Shown: piece after piece, positions 1 to 8,172 of the stretch | Layout: each line of letters starts with the position of its first letter | Position numbering within the stretch: the stretch's first letter is position 1 | Assembly: GCF_900182835.1 (NCBI RefSeq) | Contig: NZ_FXUB01000001.1 | Span: 372,001 to 436,000 of the forward strand | Origin: Desulfurobacterium pacificum | Lineage (GTDB): Bacteria; Aquificota; Aquificia; Desulfurobacteriales; Desulfurobacteriaceae | Reading direction: 5' to 3' | DNA length: 64,000 nucleotides | The notes under the pieces: generated by a model | The model's input: the letters and a program-made list of their open reading frames with translations, nothing else | Told to the model about the DNA's origin: nothing | Database searches by the model: none | Translations under genes and position numbers: made by a program

Positions 1-2
1 TG

Positions 3-68
3 GAATTTGAGATAGACCTTCCTGAAGGTTATAGAAGCGTTTTAAACTACCTTAAAGGTAACTCTTAG
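3..68 (+). CDS. C-terminal tail of a gene entering from the left edge
   Basis: One plus-strand frame is open from the first bases and stops at TAG 66-68, giving the tail EFEIDLPEGYRSVLNYLKGNS. Only 21 residues are visible, so no family can be assigned. It would overlap the 3' end of the convergent hepT gene by 17 bp. It may also be a chance open frame; the acidic and aliphatic composition suits a real C-terminus, but confidence is low. Confidence 0.3.
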   Translation, partial: EFEIDLPEGYRSVLNYLKGNS

Positions 69-492
69 CAAAGTTTATTACATTATCGCTTATTTTGAAA
101 ACAACCGGTGTTTTTTCAAGAACGGCAAAAAATAAATCGTTTAGATTTTCAAATATGTATTCATGAGCTATGAGATTCCTTATATCTCTTAACTCTAAAA
201 ACTCATCTGCACTGTCCACAAGACCTAACTTTTCAAGGTAATTGGCAACATCTATAAGCGTTCTCTTTTCTTCTCTTAAATAGTTGAGCAAGGAACGAAT
301 GAAACGTGAAGTTAAGATATCAACGCTTCTGGCAAAGCGTGACGTCAGCGCTTCAAACTCCACTAACTCTTCTGAAGAATAGGAATCTTTCAAACCTATT
401 TTTCTACATCGGTTATACGATTCTTCAAGAACTGAAAGGCTTTTTTCTAAAAGAGATATATTGTCAAGAAGAATTTCTTTTAAATCTTTCAC
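52..492 (-). CDS. hepT: HepT-family (DUF86) toxin of a MntA/HepT toxin-antitoxin pair
   Basis: This 146-residue, largely helical protein carries the HEPN-type RX4HXY motif as R105-N-L-I-A-H110-E-Y112, the catalytic and AMPylation signature of HepT ribonuclease toxins. It starts at GTG 492, overlapping the TGA stop of mntA (GTGA), so the two are translationally coupled in the usual antitoxin-first order. In known pairs, MntA AMPylates the HepT tyrosine and silences the RNase. The motif is intact, so the toxin is probably active. The family call is firm; activity is inferred. The 3' end overlaps the partial gene at the left edge, suggesting insertion into a compact site. Confidence 0.88.
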   Translation of the reverse strand: MKDLKEILLDNISLLEKSLSVLEESYNRCRKIGLKDSYSSEELVEFEALTSRFARSVDILTSRFIRSLLNYLREEKRTLIDVANYLEKLGLVDSADEFLELRDIRNLIAHEYIFENLNDLFFAVLEKTPVVFKISDNVINFAKSYL

Positions 493-776
493 AGTTTCAC
501 CCCTTCTTTGAGGGCGAGGGTTTTGAAGGGGGGATTTTCTTCTCTGGTAAAGGAAACTATATCTAATTTTTGTTCACCAAATTGTTTGTAAAACGCAGTC
601 CTGATTTTAACCTTTTCCATCAAAGAAAGTCTCCTGTTACCAACAACTAAAATATCTATATCACCACCCTTCTTTTTATCATCCACTCTTGAACCGAAAA
701 GATAAACTTCTGCATCAGGAAGGAATCTCTTAATTTCTTCCTTCAAAAATTCGGCAATCTCTTTTCCTAACCGCAT
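489..776 (-). CDS. mntA: MntA-type minimal nucleotidyltransferase antitoxin
   Basis: This 95-residue protein has the nucleotidyltransferase signature G28-S29-X9-D39-I-D41, which forms the metal and ATP site of minimal nucleotidyltransferases that AMPylate HepT. The start was placed at ATG 776 and not at the longer upstream possibility (812), because GGAG lies 6 nt upstream and family homology begins at this Met. The stop overlaps the hepT start. The motif is intact, so an AMPylating antitoxin is likely. A plain MNT-domain protein without toxin partner is excluded by the coupled HepT gene. Confidence 0.87.
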   Translation of the reverse strand: MRLGKEIAEFLKEEIKRFLPDAEVYLFGSRVDDKKKGGDIDILVVGNRRLSLMEKVKIRTAFYKQFGEQKLDIVSFTREENPPFKTLALKEGVKL

Positions 777-795
777 TTTGAACTCCAATAAAAGG

Positions 796-824
796 ATTAT
801 ACTAAAGAACAAAATTTACAATTC
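796..824 (-). promoter_or_regulatory. Candidate sigma-70 promoter of mntA-hepT
   Basis: On the minus strand a perfect TATAAT (796-801) lies 17 bp from GAATTG (819-824), a weak -35. Transcription would begin about 12 nt before the mntA ATG, leaving a very short leader. The -10 is strong and the -35 poor, so the call rests on position and the -10. Confidence 0.4.
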
Positions 825-891
825 GCGACACACTTGTTGACAAAATTCGTCACAAAAGCACTATAAACACTTGAAAGATAACGAAAATTTT

Positions 892-908
892 TGGCACAAC
901 TATTGCTA
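892..908 (+). promoter_or_regulatory. Sigma-54 (RpoN) -24/-12 promoter of the pilin gene
   Basis: The sequence TTGGCACAACTATTGCTA has the invariant GG (893-894) and GC (905-906) exactly 10 bp apart, with TGGCAC and TTGCT matching the sigma-54 consensus almost perfectly. It lies about 50 bp upstream of the major-pilin start, leaving a normal leader with AGGAGGT. Pilin genes in many bacteria are driven by sigma-54 with the PilS/PilR two-component system, so this site predicts an enhancer-binding activator elsewhere in the genome. Confidence 0.85.
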
Positions 909-955
909 TAATTAAAGTTAGAAAACAAAAACTTTACTTAGACAGGAGGTCTAAA

Positions 956-1336
956 ATGAGAAAGGCGTTTACACTTGTAGAACTATTAATCGTAATTGCA
1001 ATCATCGCGATTCTGGCAGCGATTGCTATCCCACAGTATACAAAGTATGTTAAAAAAGCAGCAGCAGCAAATGCACAATCTGCATTATCAGCTTGTCTCT
1101 CTGAAGCAATGGCGGAATTTGCCGACAATGGAAGCTTAAATTATACCTGCAACTTGCAAGATTCAACTCCTTCAAGCATAACGATAAAACTTAATACAGA
1201 TGGAAATCTATCAGGTTTTATTACTTCAAACGGAACAAATAGCACCGAATCAACTTCTGTTGATATCACAATTAAAGGGCATACTGTAACTTGCACAGCA
1301 AACACAAATACAAACACAATTACATGTAGTGAATAA
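956..1336 (+). CDS. pilA: Type IV major pilin (PilA-like)
   Basis: This 126-residue prepilin has a four-residue leader (MRKA) followed by the class III signal FTLVELLIVIAI, with Glu at mature position 5 and a long hydrophobic helix to about residue 27. The -1 residue is Ala instead of the usual Gly, which prepilin peptidase can tolerate. The globular part is Thr/Asn-rich with Cys pairs (ACLSEAMAEF...YTC, then C near residues 114 and 124) likely forming disulfides. AGGAGGT precedes ATG 956. The strong sigma-54 promoter and terminator suggest high, regulated expression of the main pilus subunit. Confidence 0.9.
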   Translation: MRKAFTLVELLIVIAIIAILAAIAIPQYTKYVKKAAAANAQSALSACLSEAMAEFADNGSLNYTCNLQDSTPSSITIKLNTDGNLSGFITSNGTNSTESTSVDITIKGHTVTCTANTNTNTITCSE

Positions 1337-1345
1337 ATGTAGTTA

Positions 1346-1373
1346 AGGGAGGGTTTCCCTCCCTCTTTCTTTA
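1346..1373 (+). terminator. Intrinsic terminator after the major pilin gene
   Basis: AGGGAGGG (1346-1353), a TTT loop and CCCTCCCT (1357-1364) form a perfect 8-bp GC-rich stem followed by a pyrimidine/T-rich tract. It lies 10 bp after the pilA stop and 31 bp before the next pilin, so it probably reduces read-through and keeps the second pilin at a lower level. Confidence 0.85.
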
Positions 1374-1394
1374 TCTTACAAACAGGAGAAAGGT

Positions 1395-1766
1395 TTGAAA
1401 GTAAAGGCTTTCTCTTTGATAGAACTTCTCATTACCATAACTATTCTTTCCATTCTCACTGCGATAGCCATACCTTCCTATATGAAATACAGACAAAAAG
1501 CTATAGTTTCCAGAATTCAAGGTGACTTAGTAGCATGCGCTGGAGAATTAATGGCAGAATACGCAAACAACGGAACAACAACAAAAACATGTAAAGTTTA
1601 TAAAAGTAGCGATAATTGTACCTTAGTAATAGATAAATTAAACGATAAAATTAAAATAGAGAATTCTTACTGTGATTTCAATATAAATAGTAAAGTTGTC
1701 CGCTGTGAAATCCACACAAATTACGGAAACGTCAACGGTTATATAGACTGCTATTACAAAGAATAA
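1395..1766 (+). CDS. Second type IV pilin-like protein (paralogue of the upstream pilin)
   Basis: This 123-residue prepilin has the leader MKVKA and then FSLIELLITITILSILTAIAIP, again with Ala at -1 and Glu at mature +5. The region ACAGELMAEYANNGT...KTC parallels ACLSEAMAEFADNGS...YTC of the first pilin, so the genes arose by tandem duplication and diverged, and both keep Cys pairs. It begins at TTG 1395 with AGGAGA 6 nt upstream. It has no good promoter of its own and sits behind the pilA terminator, suggesting low expression as a minor pilin, though a specialised alternative subunit is possible. Confidence 0.85.
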   Translation: MKVKAFSLIELLITITILSILTAIAIPSYMKYRQKAIVSRIQGDLVACAGELMAEYANNGTTTKTCKVYKSSDNCTLVIDKLNDKIKIENSYCDFNINSKVVRCEIHTNYGNVNGYIDCYYKE

Positions 1767-1776
1767 ACTAATTCAA

Positions 1777-3756
1777 TTAATCCTCTTTCCTTCCCGCAAA
1801 CCTATACCCATAACTTCCCAACTTAAGCAAATTCACCACAAACATAACCTGATAATCTATAGAGCCGTCGTAGTTTTTAACCCATCTGTAAGAAATTCTT
1901 CCGTTCCAGCATCCTCTGTTGATATTTATTGCATAATCTCTTTCTCTATCCATAGAATACTTAACATCATACCGTTGCTGGAAAGAAAAACTTACATATT
2001 TACCAATCGGAATATTCGTCCCCCACCTTACATACTTAACCTGTGGCTCTTCTTTTTGATAATAAAAATCCACCCAACCTCTTCCCCCTTCCAAACCATA
2101 TCCATCTACTTCCAAAGGAAATCCCAAATAAGTATTTGCAATCTTTAAACTCCCATCATCGGAAGAAAGCTTCAAATCCTGCTGAAGCGTCAAATTAGAA
2201 ACAGGAGTAAGGCTCAACTGAACTCTCCAGTCTTTCCAGTTATCTTCACCTTTAAAATCATACCCACCGCTAACATTTAACCTTCCAAGTTGCCTTCCAG
2301 AAGCGTAAAGGTAAGTTTCCGCACCCCAAAACGCTTCTCTCCTACTTTCAACCTTATCGTTCAGGTCGAAAATCACGTTATTCCCCAAACCCATAACATC
2401 AACAACCCTAAAACCAAACTTAGGAGTAACCGAAAAATCCCCCACCCTTCCCACCTTCTCAGCAACGTTAAAACTATTCAAATTCTCAAACTTAAAAATC
2501 CTACTTGTCCCGCCAATCTCATAATCACTAACCAAATAACTAACCTGCGTAGAACTCTTAAACTTTCTAAACGCCTTAACGTACCTCAAGCCAGGTTCAA
2601 GACTAACTCTATAACTGCTCCCCCCAGCTTTCCTGTAAAAGTAAGTAGCATCTCCGCTAAAGTTAAACGTAAACGGAAATCGGGAAACAGGAACATCCAT
2701 AAGATAAAACTGCAAATCCGGCAACTTCTGATAAACCCTATCGGTAGAACCATCAAGATAATCAAGGTAAACAAGGTTAGCATTAATTACAGCGTGCTCC
2801 CACAACTTCGAAAGGTTGGCGTCAGATTTCGTATAAACCTGCGTCTTTTCCTCTACGTCAAAGGTAGTAGTGGCTTTATAATAACTTCTACTATTTACCA
2901 TTTCAGCGTGAGCAGTCCCGTAAACGTAATCGGAAGGTCTATAAGAATGGTTAAAAGTAAATTTCCAGCTCTTTTCCGAAGGCAAATCCAATTTATTCAC
3001 CCAAATATCACCGCTGGAATAAGGAGAAAGAACGTATCTAAACTCTGCTGATTTCCCATTTCCACCTTTAAAACGCTTTTCATAAGCAAGTGTCAAATCA
3101 GCGCTTCTTCCTAACACTAAATAAAATGGCTGCCTGTAATAAAATCCCCCCTCACTCACATACCCTATCCTTGGCGTCAAAAATCCGCTCTTTCTCCCTC
3201 TCACAACAGGACCGGTCAAAACAGGCGTGACCAAAACAGGAATCTCTTTTATCCTGAAAGTAACCCACCTACCTGCAAAACTCTCTCCCAATAGAACTCT
3301 AAACTTCTTTGCTCCAATAGACCAATCAGGACAAACCTGCCCCGTGCAAGGCGTATACTCTCCATCATAAGCAATCCACTCTTTCTCAGATAACCTTTCT
3401 ATCCTATCCGCCCTTATATAATCTGTTGGAGAAAGTTTCCCACTAACCCTTTCAAGAACCGCCCTTTTACTCTTCAAATCGTAAATCAGCGACTTACACT
3501 TTAAATCAACATCTCCCTCCACAACTTCTACGTTACCCCATACCCTCAAAATCCCGCTTACTCTATCGTAACTTGCATTATCACCTTTAACCACAACATC
3601 CTTAAACCTTACAACAACCTTTCCGTGTGCTTCCACTTTCTTATTAATATTTCCGCAGAGCTTTTCAGCAGAAAGCCTTACAGGAACTTCCTGAGCATTC
3701 GCCGACGCCAAATAAAAACAAAAAATCAAGAGAATAATCGATAATTCCCTTCTCAA
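1777..3756 (-). CDS. lptD: LPS assembly outer-membrane protein LptD
   Basis: This 659-residue protein begins with a signal peptide (hydrophobic run to about residue 21, ending ASANA), followed by an OstA/LptA-like beta-jellyroll (about 25-120) and a long C-terminal beta-barrel rich in alternating aromatic residues. The family segment YTPCTGQVCPDWSIGA, with two cysteines, is clear near residues 135-150. LptD with LptE forms the translocon that inserts LPS into the outer leaflet. It is encoded alone here, divergent from the phasin-like gene, while lptA, lptB and lptC lie about 31 kb away. It is somewhat shorter than the E. coli protein. Confidence 0.9.
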   Translation of the reverse strand: MRRELSIILLIFCFYLASANAQEVPVRLSAEKLCGNINKKVEAHGKVVVRFKDVVVKGDNASYDRVSGILRVWGNVEVVEGDVDLKCKSLIYDLKSKRAVLERVSGKLSPTDYIRADRIERLSEKEWIAYDGEYTPCTGQVCPDWSIGAKKFRVLLGESFAGRWVTFRIKEIPVLVTPVLTGPVVRGRKSGFLTPRIGYVSEGGFYYRQPFYLVLGRSADLTLAYEKRFKGGNGKSAEFRYVLSPYSSGDIWVNKLDLPSEKSWKFTFNHSYRPSDYVYGTAHAEMVNSRSYYKATTTFDVEEKTQVYTKSDANLSKLWEHAVINANLVYLDYLDGSTDRVYQKLPDLQFYLMDVPVSRFPFTFNFSGDATYFYRKAGGSSYRVSLEPGLRYVKAFRKFKSSTQVSYLVSDYEIGGTSRIFKFENLNSFNVAEKVGRVGDFSVTPKFGFRVVDVMGLGNNVIFDLNDKVESRREAFWGAETYLYASGRQLGRLNVSGGYDFKGEDNWKDWRVQLSLTPVSNLTLQQDLKLSSDDGSLKIANTYLGFPLEVDGYGLEGGRGWVDFYYQKEEPQVKYVRWGTNIPIGKYVSFSFQQRYDVKYSMDRERDYAININRGCWNGRISYRWVKNYDGSIDYQVMFVVNLLKLGSYGYRFAGRKED

Positions 3757-3866
3757 AACTTTCCCCTTTACCGAAAACTCACTAAAATTTTAAACGATTT
3801 AACCTCCATTTGTCCTCAAAAGCCATATAATTATTTTTAGTAAAACCTCATTTACAGGAGAAAACC

Positions 3867-4175
3867 ATGAAGCTCACAGAACTCTTAAGAAAAATAAACC
3901 TCCTCCACGCTGGTATAGTCTCTTTCACTTTAGATAAACTTGACGAATTCATAAAAGAGTTAGAAGAAAAAGGGAAACTGACAGAAGCAGAAGGAAAGGA
4001 GCTAATTCAAAAGCTAAAGAAAATAGCAGAAAAACAGAAAGAAGAATTCAAAAAGGAAATTGAAGAAACGTTTAAAGAATTAAAACCTGCCACAAAAGAA
4101 GAAATAGAAGAACTCAAAAAAGAGATTGAAAAGCTAAAGGAAGAAATTGAAGAATTAAAAGAGGAAAAGTTCTAA
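3867..4175 (+). CDS. Phasin-like coiled-coil protein upstream of UbiB
   Basis: This 102-residue protein has a short hydrophobic N-terminal helix (residues 5-25, LRKINLLHAGIVSFTLDKL) and then an almost pure Lys/Glu coiled coil ending in heptads such as EIEELKKEIEKLKEE. This matches small phasin-superfamily (PhaF/PhaI-like) proteins often found beside AarF/UbiB kinases. It starts at ATG 3867 with AGGAG upstream and is followed 3 nt later by the kinase gene, so the two form an operon. A kinase-accessory or membrane-associated role is inferred from context only. Confidence 0.7.
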   Translation: MKLTELLRKINLLHAGIVSFTLDKLDEFIKELEEKGKLTEAEGKELIQKLKKIAEKQKEEFKKEIEETFKELKPATKEEIEELKKEIEKLKEEIEELKEEKF

Positions 4176-4178
4176 CCA

Positions 4179-5636
4179 ATGATAAAAAGGCTCTACCAGA
4201 TAACAGGAACGCTCTTTTTCTGCTTCTATGAAAAAATCCCCCTCTCTTTCCTCCTCTTCCCTCTCTTCCTCCCTTACAGGAAACTCCTCCGCCACCCACC
4301 GCCCCAAAGGCTCAGAACAGCATGCGAAAACTTAGGTGCAACCTTTATAAAATTAGGACAGATACTCTCAACAAGAGTTGACCTACTTCCGCCCGAATAC
4401 ATAAAAGAACTCCAAAAACTGCAAGATAGCGTCCCCCCTGTCCCTTTGAAAACTCTACTACCAAAAGATTTCTACAAAAACTTCACAGAGATAGAAGAAA
4501 CTCCCATAGGTTCAGGTTCCGTCGCTCAAGTCCACAGAGCAAAACTCAAAACAGGCGAAGAAGTTGCAGTAAAAATAATCAAGCCAGATGCAGAAAAAAC
4601 AATCAAAACCGACATGAAAATCCTCAAAACCACACTCTCTCTCCTCTCCTTCCTACCAATAGTCAGAGAACTAAAACTCAAACAGGTTGCAGAAGAGTTA
4701 GAAACCATCCTGTTAGACGAGTTAGACCTTTCAAGAGAAGCTTCCTATCTTGAAATGTTCAAAAACTTTTCAAAAGAAGAAAAATATCTCTACGTCCCAA
4801 AAGTTATCTGGAGACTTACAAACGAAAAAATCTTAGTTACAGAATTCATAAACGGAATAAAACTAACAGAATTCATAGAAAAGTACGGAACAGACAAAGA
4901 ATTAGCCGAAAACTTCGTCAAATTGGTAAATAAAATGGTTTTTGAGTTTAACGTCTTTCACGGAGACCTTCACCCCGGAAATATCTTCATAACAAAAGAT
5001 AAGAAATTCGCCCTCGTAGATTTCGGAATAGTAGGAAGGTTAACCCCAGACACTGCTTCCCACTTCTTTCTTTTCTCCTTAGGCGTAATGGAAAAAGACC
5101 CGGATATAATTGTAGAAGCCCTTGAAAGAATTAACGTTCTTCCACCAAATATTAACGTTCCCCTTCTAAAAAGAGAAATTCTCAAATTTTTAGATAAGTA
5201 CTACAACCGCCCCCTATCATCAATAGACGCAGAAAAAATCTTTTACGAAGAACTCTCAGCAGCAAGAAAGTTCAAAATAGTTCTACCGGAAGAATTGGTA
5301 ATACTCATGAAAACCATAGCACACACCGAATCAATAGCAAGATTAATATACCCTGACTTCAGACTCCCTCCACTACTTAAACCCTACCTCAAAAAACTAC
5401 TACCCAAATTTGCCGTAAAAGAAATCAAAAGAAGAACCATAAAAACAGCTCTTTTTATTGACAAAACGTTAAACAGCCTATTAGAACGAAAAACAGAAAA
5501 AGGAACAAACCAGAATTCTCTGATACTTCCCGCTCTACTGATAAGCTACGGCATAGTATTAGCCATTAAGCCTATTATGTTCCTACCCTTTATTCTCATC
5601 TCTACTGCTACCTACAAACTCTTTAAAAGCAGTTAA
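4179..5636 (+). CDS. ubiB: ABC1/AarF/UbiB-family atypical protein kinase-like ATPase
   Basis: This 485-residue protein has the UbiB hallmarks in order: the KxGQ motif (FIKLGQILSTR, residues 57-67), the Ala-rich-type loop GSGSVAQVH (111-119), VAVKI with the ATP-binding Lys near 132, the catalytic-loop motif HGDLHPGN near 261, the metal-binding DFG near 279, and two C-terminal membrane helices (about 448-480). UbiB proteins support isoprenoid-quinone biosynthesis or lipid-quinone handling at the membrane. It is 3 nt downstream of the phasin-like gene, and its last 54 bp overlap the convergent aroK. Confidence 0.88.
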   Translation: MIKRLYQITGTLFFCFYEKIPLSFLLFPLFLPYRKLLRHPPPQRLRTACENLGATFIKLGQILSTRVDLLPPEYIKELQKLQDSVPPVPLKTLLPKDFYKNFTEIEETPIGSGSVAQVHRAKLKTGEEVAVKIIKPDAEKTIKTDMKILKTTLSLLSFLPIVRELKLKQVAEELETILLDELDLSREASYLEMFKNFSKEEKYLYVPKVIWRLTNEKILVTEFINGIKLTEFIEKYGTDKELAENFVKLVNKMVFEFNVFHGDLHPGNIFITKDKKFALVDFGIVGRLTPDTASHFFLFSLGVMEKDPDIIVEALERINVLPPNINVPLLKREILKFLDKYYNRPLSSIDAEKIFYEELSAARKFKIVLPEELVILMKTIAHTESIARLIYPDFRLPPLLKPYLKKLLPKFAVKEIKRRTIKTALFIDKTLNSLLERKTEKGTNQNSLILPALLISYGIVLAIKPIMFLPFILISTATYKLFKSS

Positions 5637-6113
5637 AACTTCCTCAGCCACATCCTCAACAGACTTACCTGAAGTATCAACAATTAAATCCGCCTCTTCG
5701 TAAAACTTCTTCCTCCTCTCAAACAAGGCTTTCACTTTCTCCTTTCCCAAAGAGGCAAGCGGTCTCTCTCTATCTCCCTCTATCCTTTTCCATAAAACGT
5801 CAAAAGGCGTATCAAGGTAAATCAACAACGCTTTCTCCTTCAACAAGGACAGATTATCCCCCCACGTAGGCGTTCCTCCACCTAACGAAATAACAAGGTT
5901 ACCTTCCCTATTCAAAACACTTTCCAATACTTCTCTTTCCACCCTTCTAAACTTTTCCTCTCCACCACTTTCAAAAATTTCCCTTATTTTCTTACCTGTA
6001 ACTCTCTCAATCTCTTCATCAAGGTCTAAAAACTTCCACCCTAACTCTTTTGCAACTACTTTACCAACGCTACTTTTTCCACATCCCATAAACCCAGCTA
6101 AAGCAATTTTCAT
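5583..6113 (-). CDS. aroK: Shikimate kinase
   Basis: This 176-residue kinase phosphorylates shikimate in the chorismate pathway. It has the P-loop GFMGCGKSS (residues 7-15), shikimate-binding acidic residues in FLDLDEEIE (29-37), the GGG motif (SLGGGTP, about 79-85) and the lid Arg in GDRERPLAS. The start overlaps the stop of the upstream unknown gene (ATGA), making it the last gene of the phosphohexomutase-KaiC operon. The C-terminus overlaps the convergent ubiB by 54 bp. The EPSP synthase gene aroA lies 34 kb away in the same window. Confidence 0.93.
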   Translation of the reverse strand: MKIALAGFMGCGKSSVGKVVAKELGWKFLDLDEEIERVTGKKIREIFESGGEEKFRRVEREVLESVLNREGNLVISLGGGTPTWGDNLSLLKEKALLIYLDTPFDVLWKRIEGDRERPLASLGKEKVKALFERRKKFYEEADLIVDTSGKSVEDVAEEVLTAFKEFVGSSRDENKG

Positions 6114-6922
6114 TTCGCAGGCACCTCAAAAAACGGAACATAACCACTCTTTGGAAGTTGACCTACAAAATATCTACCAAACTTAGTTTCAATAAATACT
6201 TTACCTCCTTCTACCATTAGCTTTCCACTACAAACAGCCGACTTATCAATCGGTTTTTCCAAAACCTTTTTAACCAAAATTTCATTCATAATCTCATTCC
6301 TCTTCTCTAAAACAGCCAACCTATCATAGTTTTTAGGTAAAACAACAAGAACTAATACAACCAACAACAGAACTGAAAAAACAACCCTAAAAACCGCATT
6401 GGCAAAAGCCCCTTCCTTGTAAGGCTTAATAGTAACTACTTTTTCATCTATCCAATCTACAAGGTCCAACAAAGAAACACCGTGAGAATGTAAATCTTCA
6501 AAAGTAATAGGCTTCTGAGCCAACTGCACAGCCTTTAAAAATTTTGGCACAGAATTTCCCACTTTTTCAACAACAAATTCTCTTGGCAACGAGTTCAACC
6601 TTTTTAAATTCTGCGCTGAAACAAATTTCTTCAAATCATCAATAGTAACAAAAGAGTTCCAGCTACAAACAACATCCTTAGAAACCTTAAAATAAGGATG
6701 CCTTTTATTTAACCACCAATCTTCAACCAAAATCTTTAAATAAACATCTGCAGGTAACTTATCTTCCCCATTAAAATACACTTTTCCATCTTTCACGCAG
6801 AACTTAACTTCTTTGAAAGGATGAAGAAAAGATAGGATTAAACAACCTTCTCCTTTCTCATTTAACAAATCAATCAACTCAACCACATCATCCGGTTTAA
6901 AAAGCTTTCCTGTTAACTGCAC
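6110..6922 (-). CDS. Unknown protein with one transmembrane helix
   Basis: This 270-residue protein starts at GTG 6922 inside the end of the preceding gene and ends in an ATGA overlap with aroK. The first 60 residues have the rhythm of a DUF4388/PATAN-like beta domain (LTGKLFKPDDVVELIDLL then a short VKDGKVYF turn), a weak resemblance. A single membrane helix lies at about 176-195, followed by a charged region and a beta-rich tail of about 70 residues. It may bridge cytoplasm and envelope for the upstream KaiC/TPR gene set. No enzymatic motif is visible. Confidence 0.6.
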   Translation of the reverse strand: MQLTGKLFKPDDVVELIDLLNEKGEGCLILSFLHPFKEVKFCVKDGKVYFNGEDKLPADVYLKILVEDWWLNKRHPYFKVSKDVVCSWNSFVTIDDLKKFVSAQNLKRLNSLPREFVVEKVGNSVPKFLKAVQLAQKPITFEDLHSHGVSLLDLVDWIDEKVVTIKPYKEGAFANAVFRVVFSVLLLVVLVLVVLPKNYDRLAVLEKRNEIMNEILVKKVLEKPIDKSAVCSGKLMVEGGKVFIETKFGRYFVGQLPKSGYVPFFEVPAK

Positions 6923-8172
6923 ATTAGAACCCCAAAAAGTAGATTTAAAGCCGCCACAAATAAAGGTAAAACCACAAATGGCTTCATTTCGGCATTTATA
7001 AAACTAACTGTTCCTGGCACTTTTAAAATATCTTCTCTAAAGTAACCATAATTTATTGGAATGAATTTCAAAATTAACATTCCAAGAATAAGTCCCAAAA
7101 CTACACTTATTAAATGGGGCAAAAGAACTGAAAAAAAAGAAACTCTTGAAGGATAAAGATGCATAGGAATAGGTATTCCTTTCGCTATAAGAGGAATATT
7201 TCTTATCTTATCTGCAAGACGCCCTGCATTAACAGAAGTATCAAGCATAGCAGAACGCGTCAAAAACAAATTATACTCAACAATAGAAGCCCTTTTTTCC
7301 CTTAAAGCTTCAGAAAAAAGCTTCCTTGCTTTTTCAAGCTTTCCTTCCATAAAAGAAATAACCCCCAAATCATTCAACAATACCACTTTTTCTTCAGAAT
7401 TTGACACTTTTTTCAAAAGGTTTCTCAATCTAAAAGCAACGGTATAGTTTCCCCAAGATATTCTATTCGTGAGCTTCTCTATCTCTGCACGTATTGGGAA
7501 ACCCCCAAAAGCTTCTTCAACCAAATAATCAGGAGCATACCAATCTCTATCAACTTTAACAGTAAACTCCTCTGCTGGTGAATTTATTAAGCGCTCTAAA
7601 AATCCCTCTCCAACTACACAACACCCCAAAACTGCTAACAATCCAAAATAAAAATAAACAAAATTCCACTTCTTAAAAGAAAAAAGAAAGACTCCAGAAC
7701 ACGCAAATAGAAACAGAAGCAACAAGAATTTTTCCTCAAGGATTAAAAAAAACACCAAAAGAAGAAAGGCAACAACAAAAACCTGTACCCAATAGCCAAA
7801 CTTTTTAACCTGCTGAAAGAAAAACAACACCGAAAAGAAAGCAAGAATCACTAAACCACAAAGGGAATATACCTTTAAAGGCTGGATAACTTTTAAAATT
7901 CTTACAAAAAGAGAAAGCTCGGTAGAAGGTAATTTTTCTATTTCCCTACCTGTTAAATAATTTAACTCTGGAACATAAATAACAGGCAATTCTCCTTTCT
8001 TTTTTAAGATGCAAGAAACATCTTCATTTATTACAACACTACTTTTATTAGCTTTTAGGTCCCGTTCAAGCTTATAAACAAGTTCATCTAACGAAGATGA
8101 GAAAGCTGACCTCAAAAAGAAAAAATTAAATGTTATTAGTAACAGCACTAAGAAAAGAACCCCTCTCCTCAT
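6913..8172 (-). CDS. Polytopic membrane protein with an embedded TPR-like helical segment
   Basis: This is a 419-residue protein if started at ATG 8172 (AAGGA about 10 nt upstream; TTG 8181 is the alternative). It has a signal-like N-terminus, a luminal stretch of about 60 residues, a cluster of hydrophobic helices (about 90-190), a soluble segment containing a TPR-like pair (FMEGKLEKARKLFSEAL, about 275-295), and two more membrane helices at the end. This arrangement resembles BatE/aerotolerance-type membrane TPR proteins, but the match is not secure. It overlaps the SLOG gene by 47 bp and the next gene by 10 bp, so it is tightly coupled in the operon. Confidence 0.6.
   Translation of the reverse strand: MRRGVLFLVLLLITFNFFFLRSAFSSSLDELVYKLERDLKANKSSVVINEDVSCILKKKGELPVIYVPELNYLTGREIEKLPSTELSLFVRILKVIQPLKVYSLCGLVILAFFSVLFFFQQVKKFGYWVQVFVVAFLLLVFFLILEEKFLLLLFLFACSGVFLFSFKKWNFVYFYFGLLAVLGCCVVGEGFLERLINSPAEEFTVKVDRDWYAPDYLVEEAFGGFPIRAEIEKLTNRISWGNYTVAFRLRNLLKKVSNSEEKVVLLNDLGVISFMEGKLEKARKLFSEALREKRASIVEYNLFLTRSAMLDTSVNAGRLADKIRNIPLIAKGIPIPMHLYPSRVSFFSVLLPHLISVVLGLILGMLILKFIPINYGYFREDILKVPGTVSFINAEMKPFVVLPLFVAALNLLFGVLMCS

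Noticed and set aside
306-566. Open frame on the plus strand across hepT and mntA.
   Set aside because: It is antisense to the two genes and has no SD or recognisable protein pattern.
907-912. TATAAT just after the sigma-54 site as a sigma-70 promoter for the pilin.
   Set aside because: No -35 is present 16-18 bp upstream, and the GG-N10-GC element overlaps it with a better fit.
2290-3051. A 253-codon open frame on the plus strand inside lptD.
   Set aside because: It is rich in Lys, Arg, Ile and Ser with no domain, lacks an SD, and lies antisense to a clear LptD with signal peptide and barrel pattern.
3810-3831. TATAAT at 3826-3831 as a promoter of the phasin-ubiB operon.
   Set aside because: The nearest -35-like TTGTCC is only 10 bp away, so the pair does not form a normal promoter; left unassigned.
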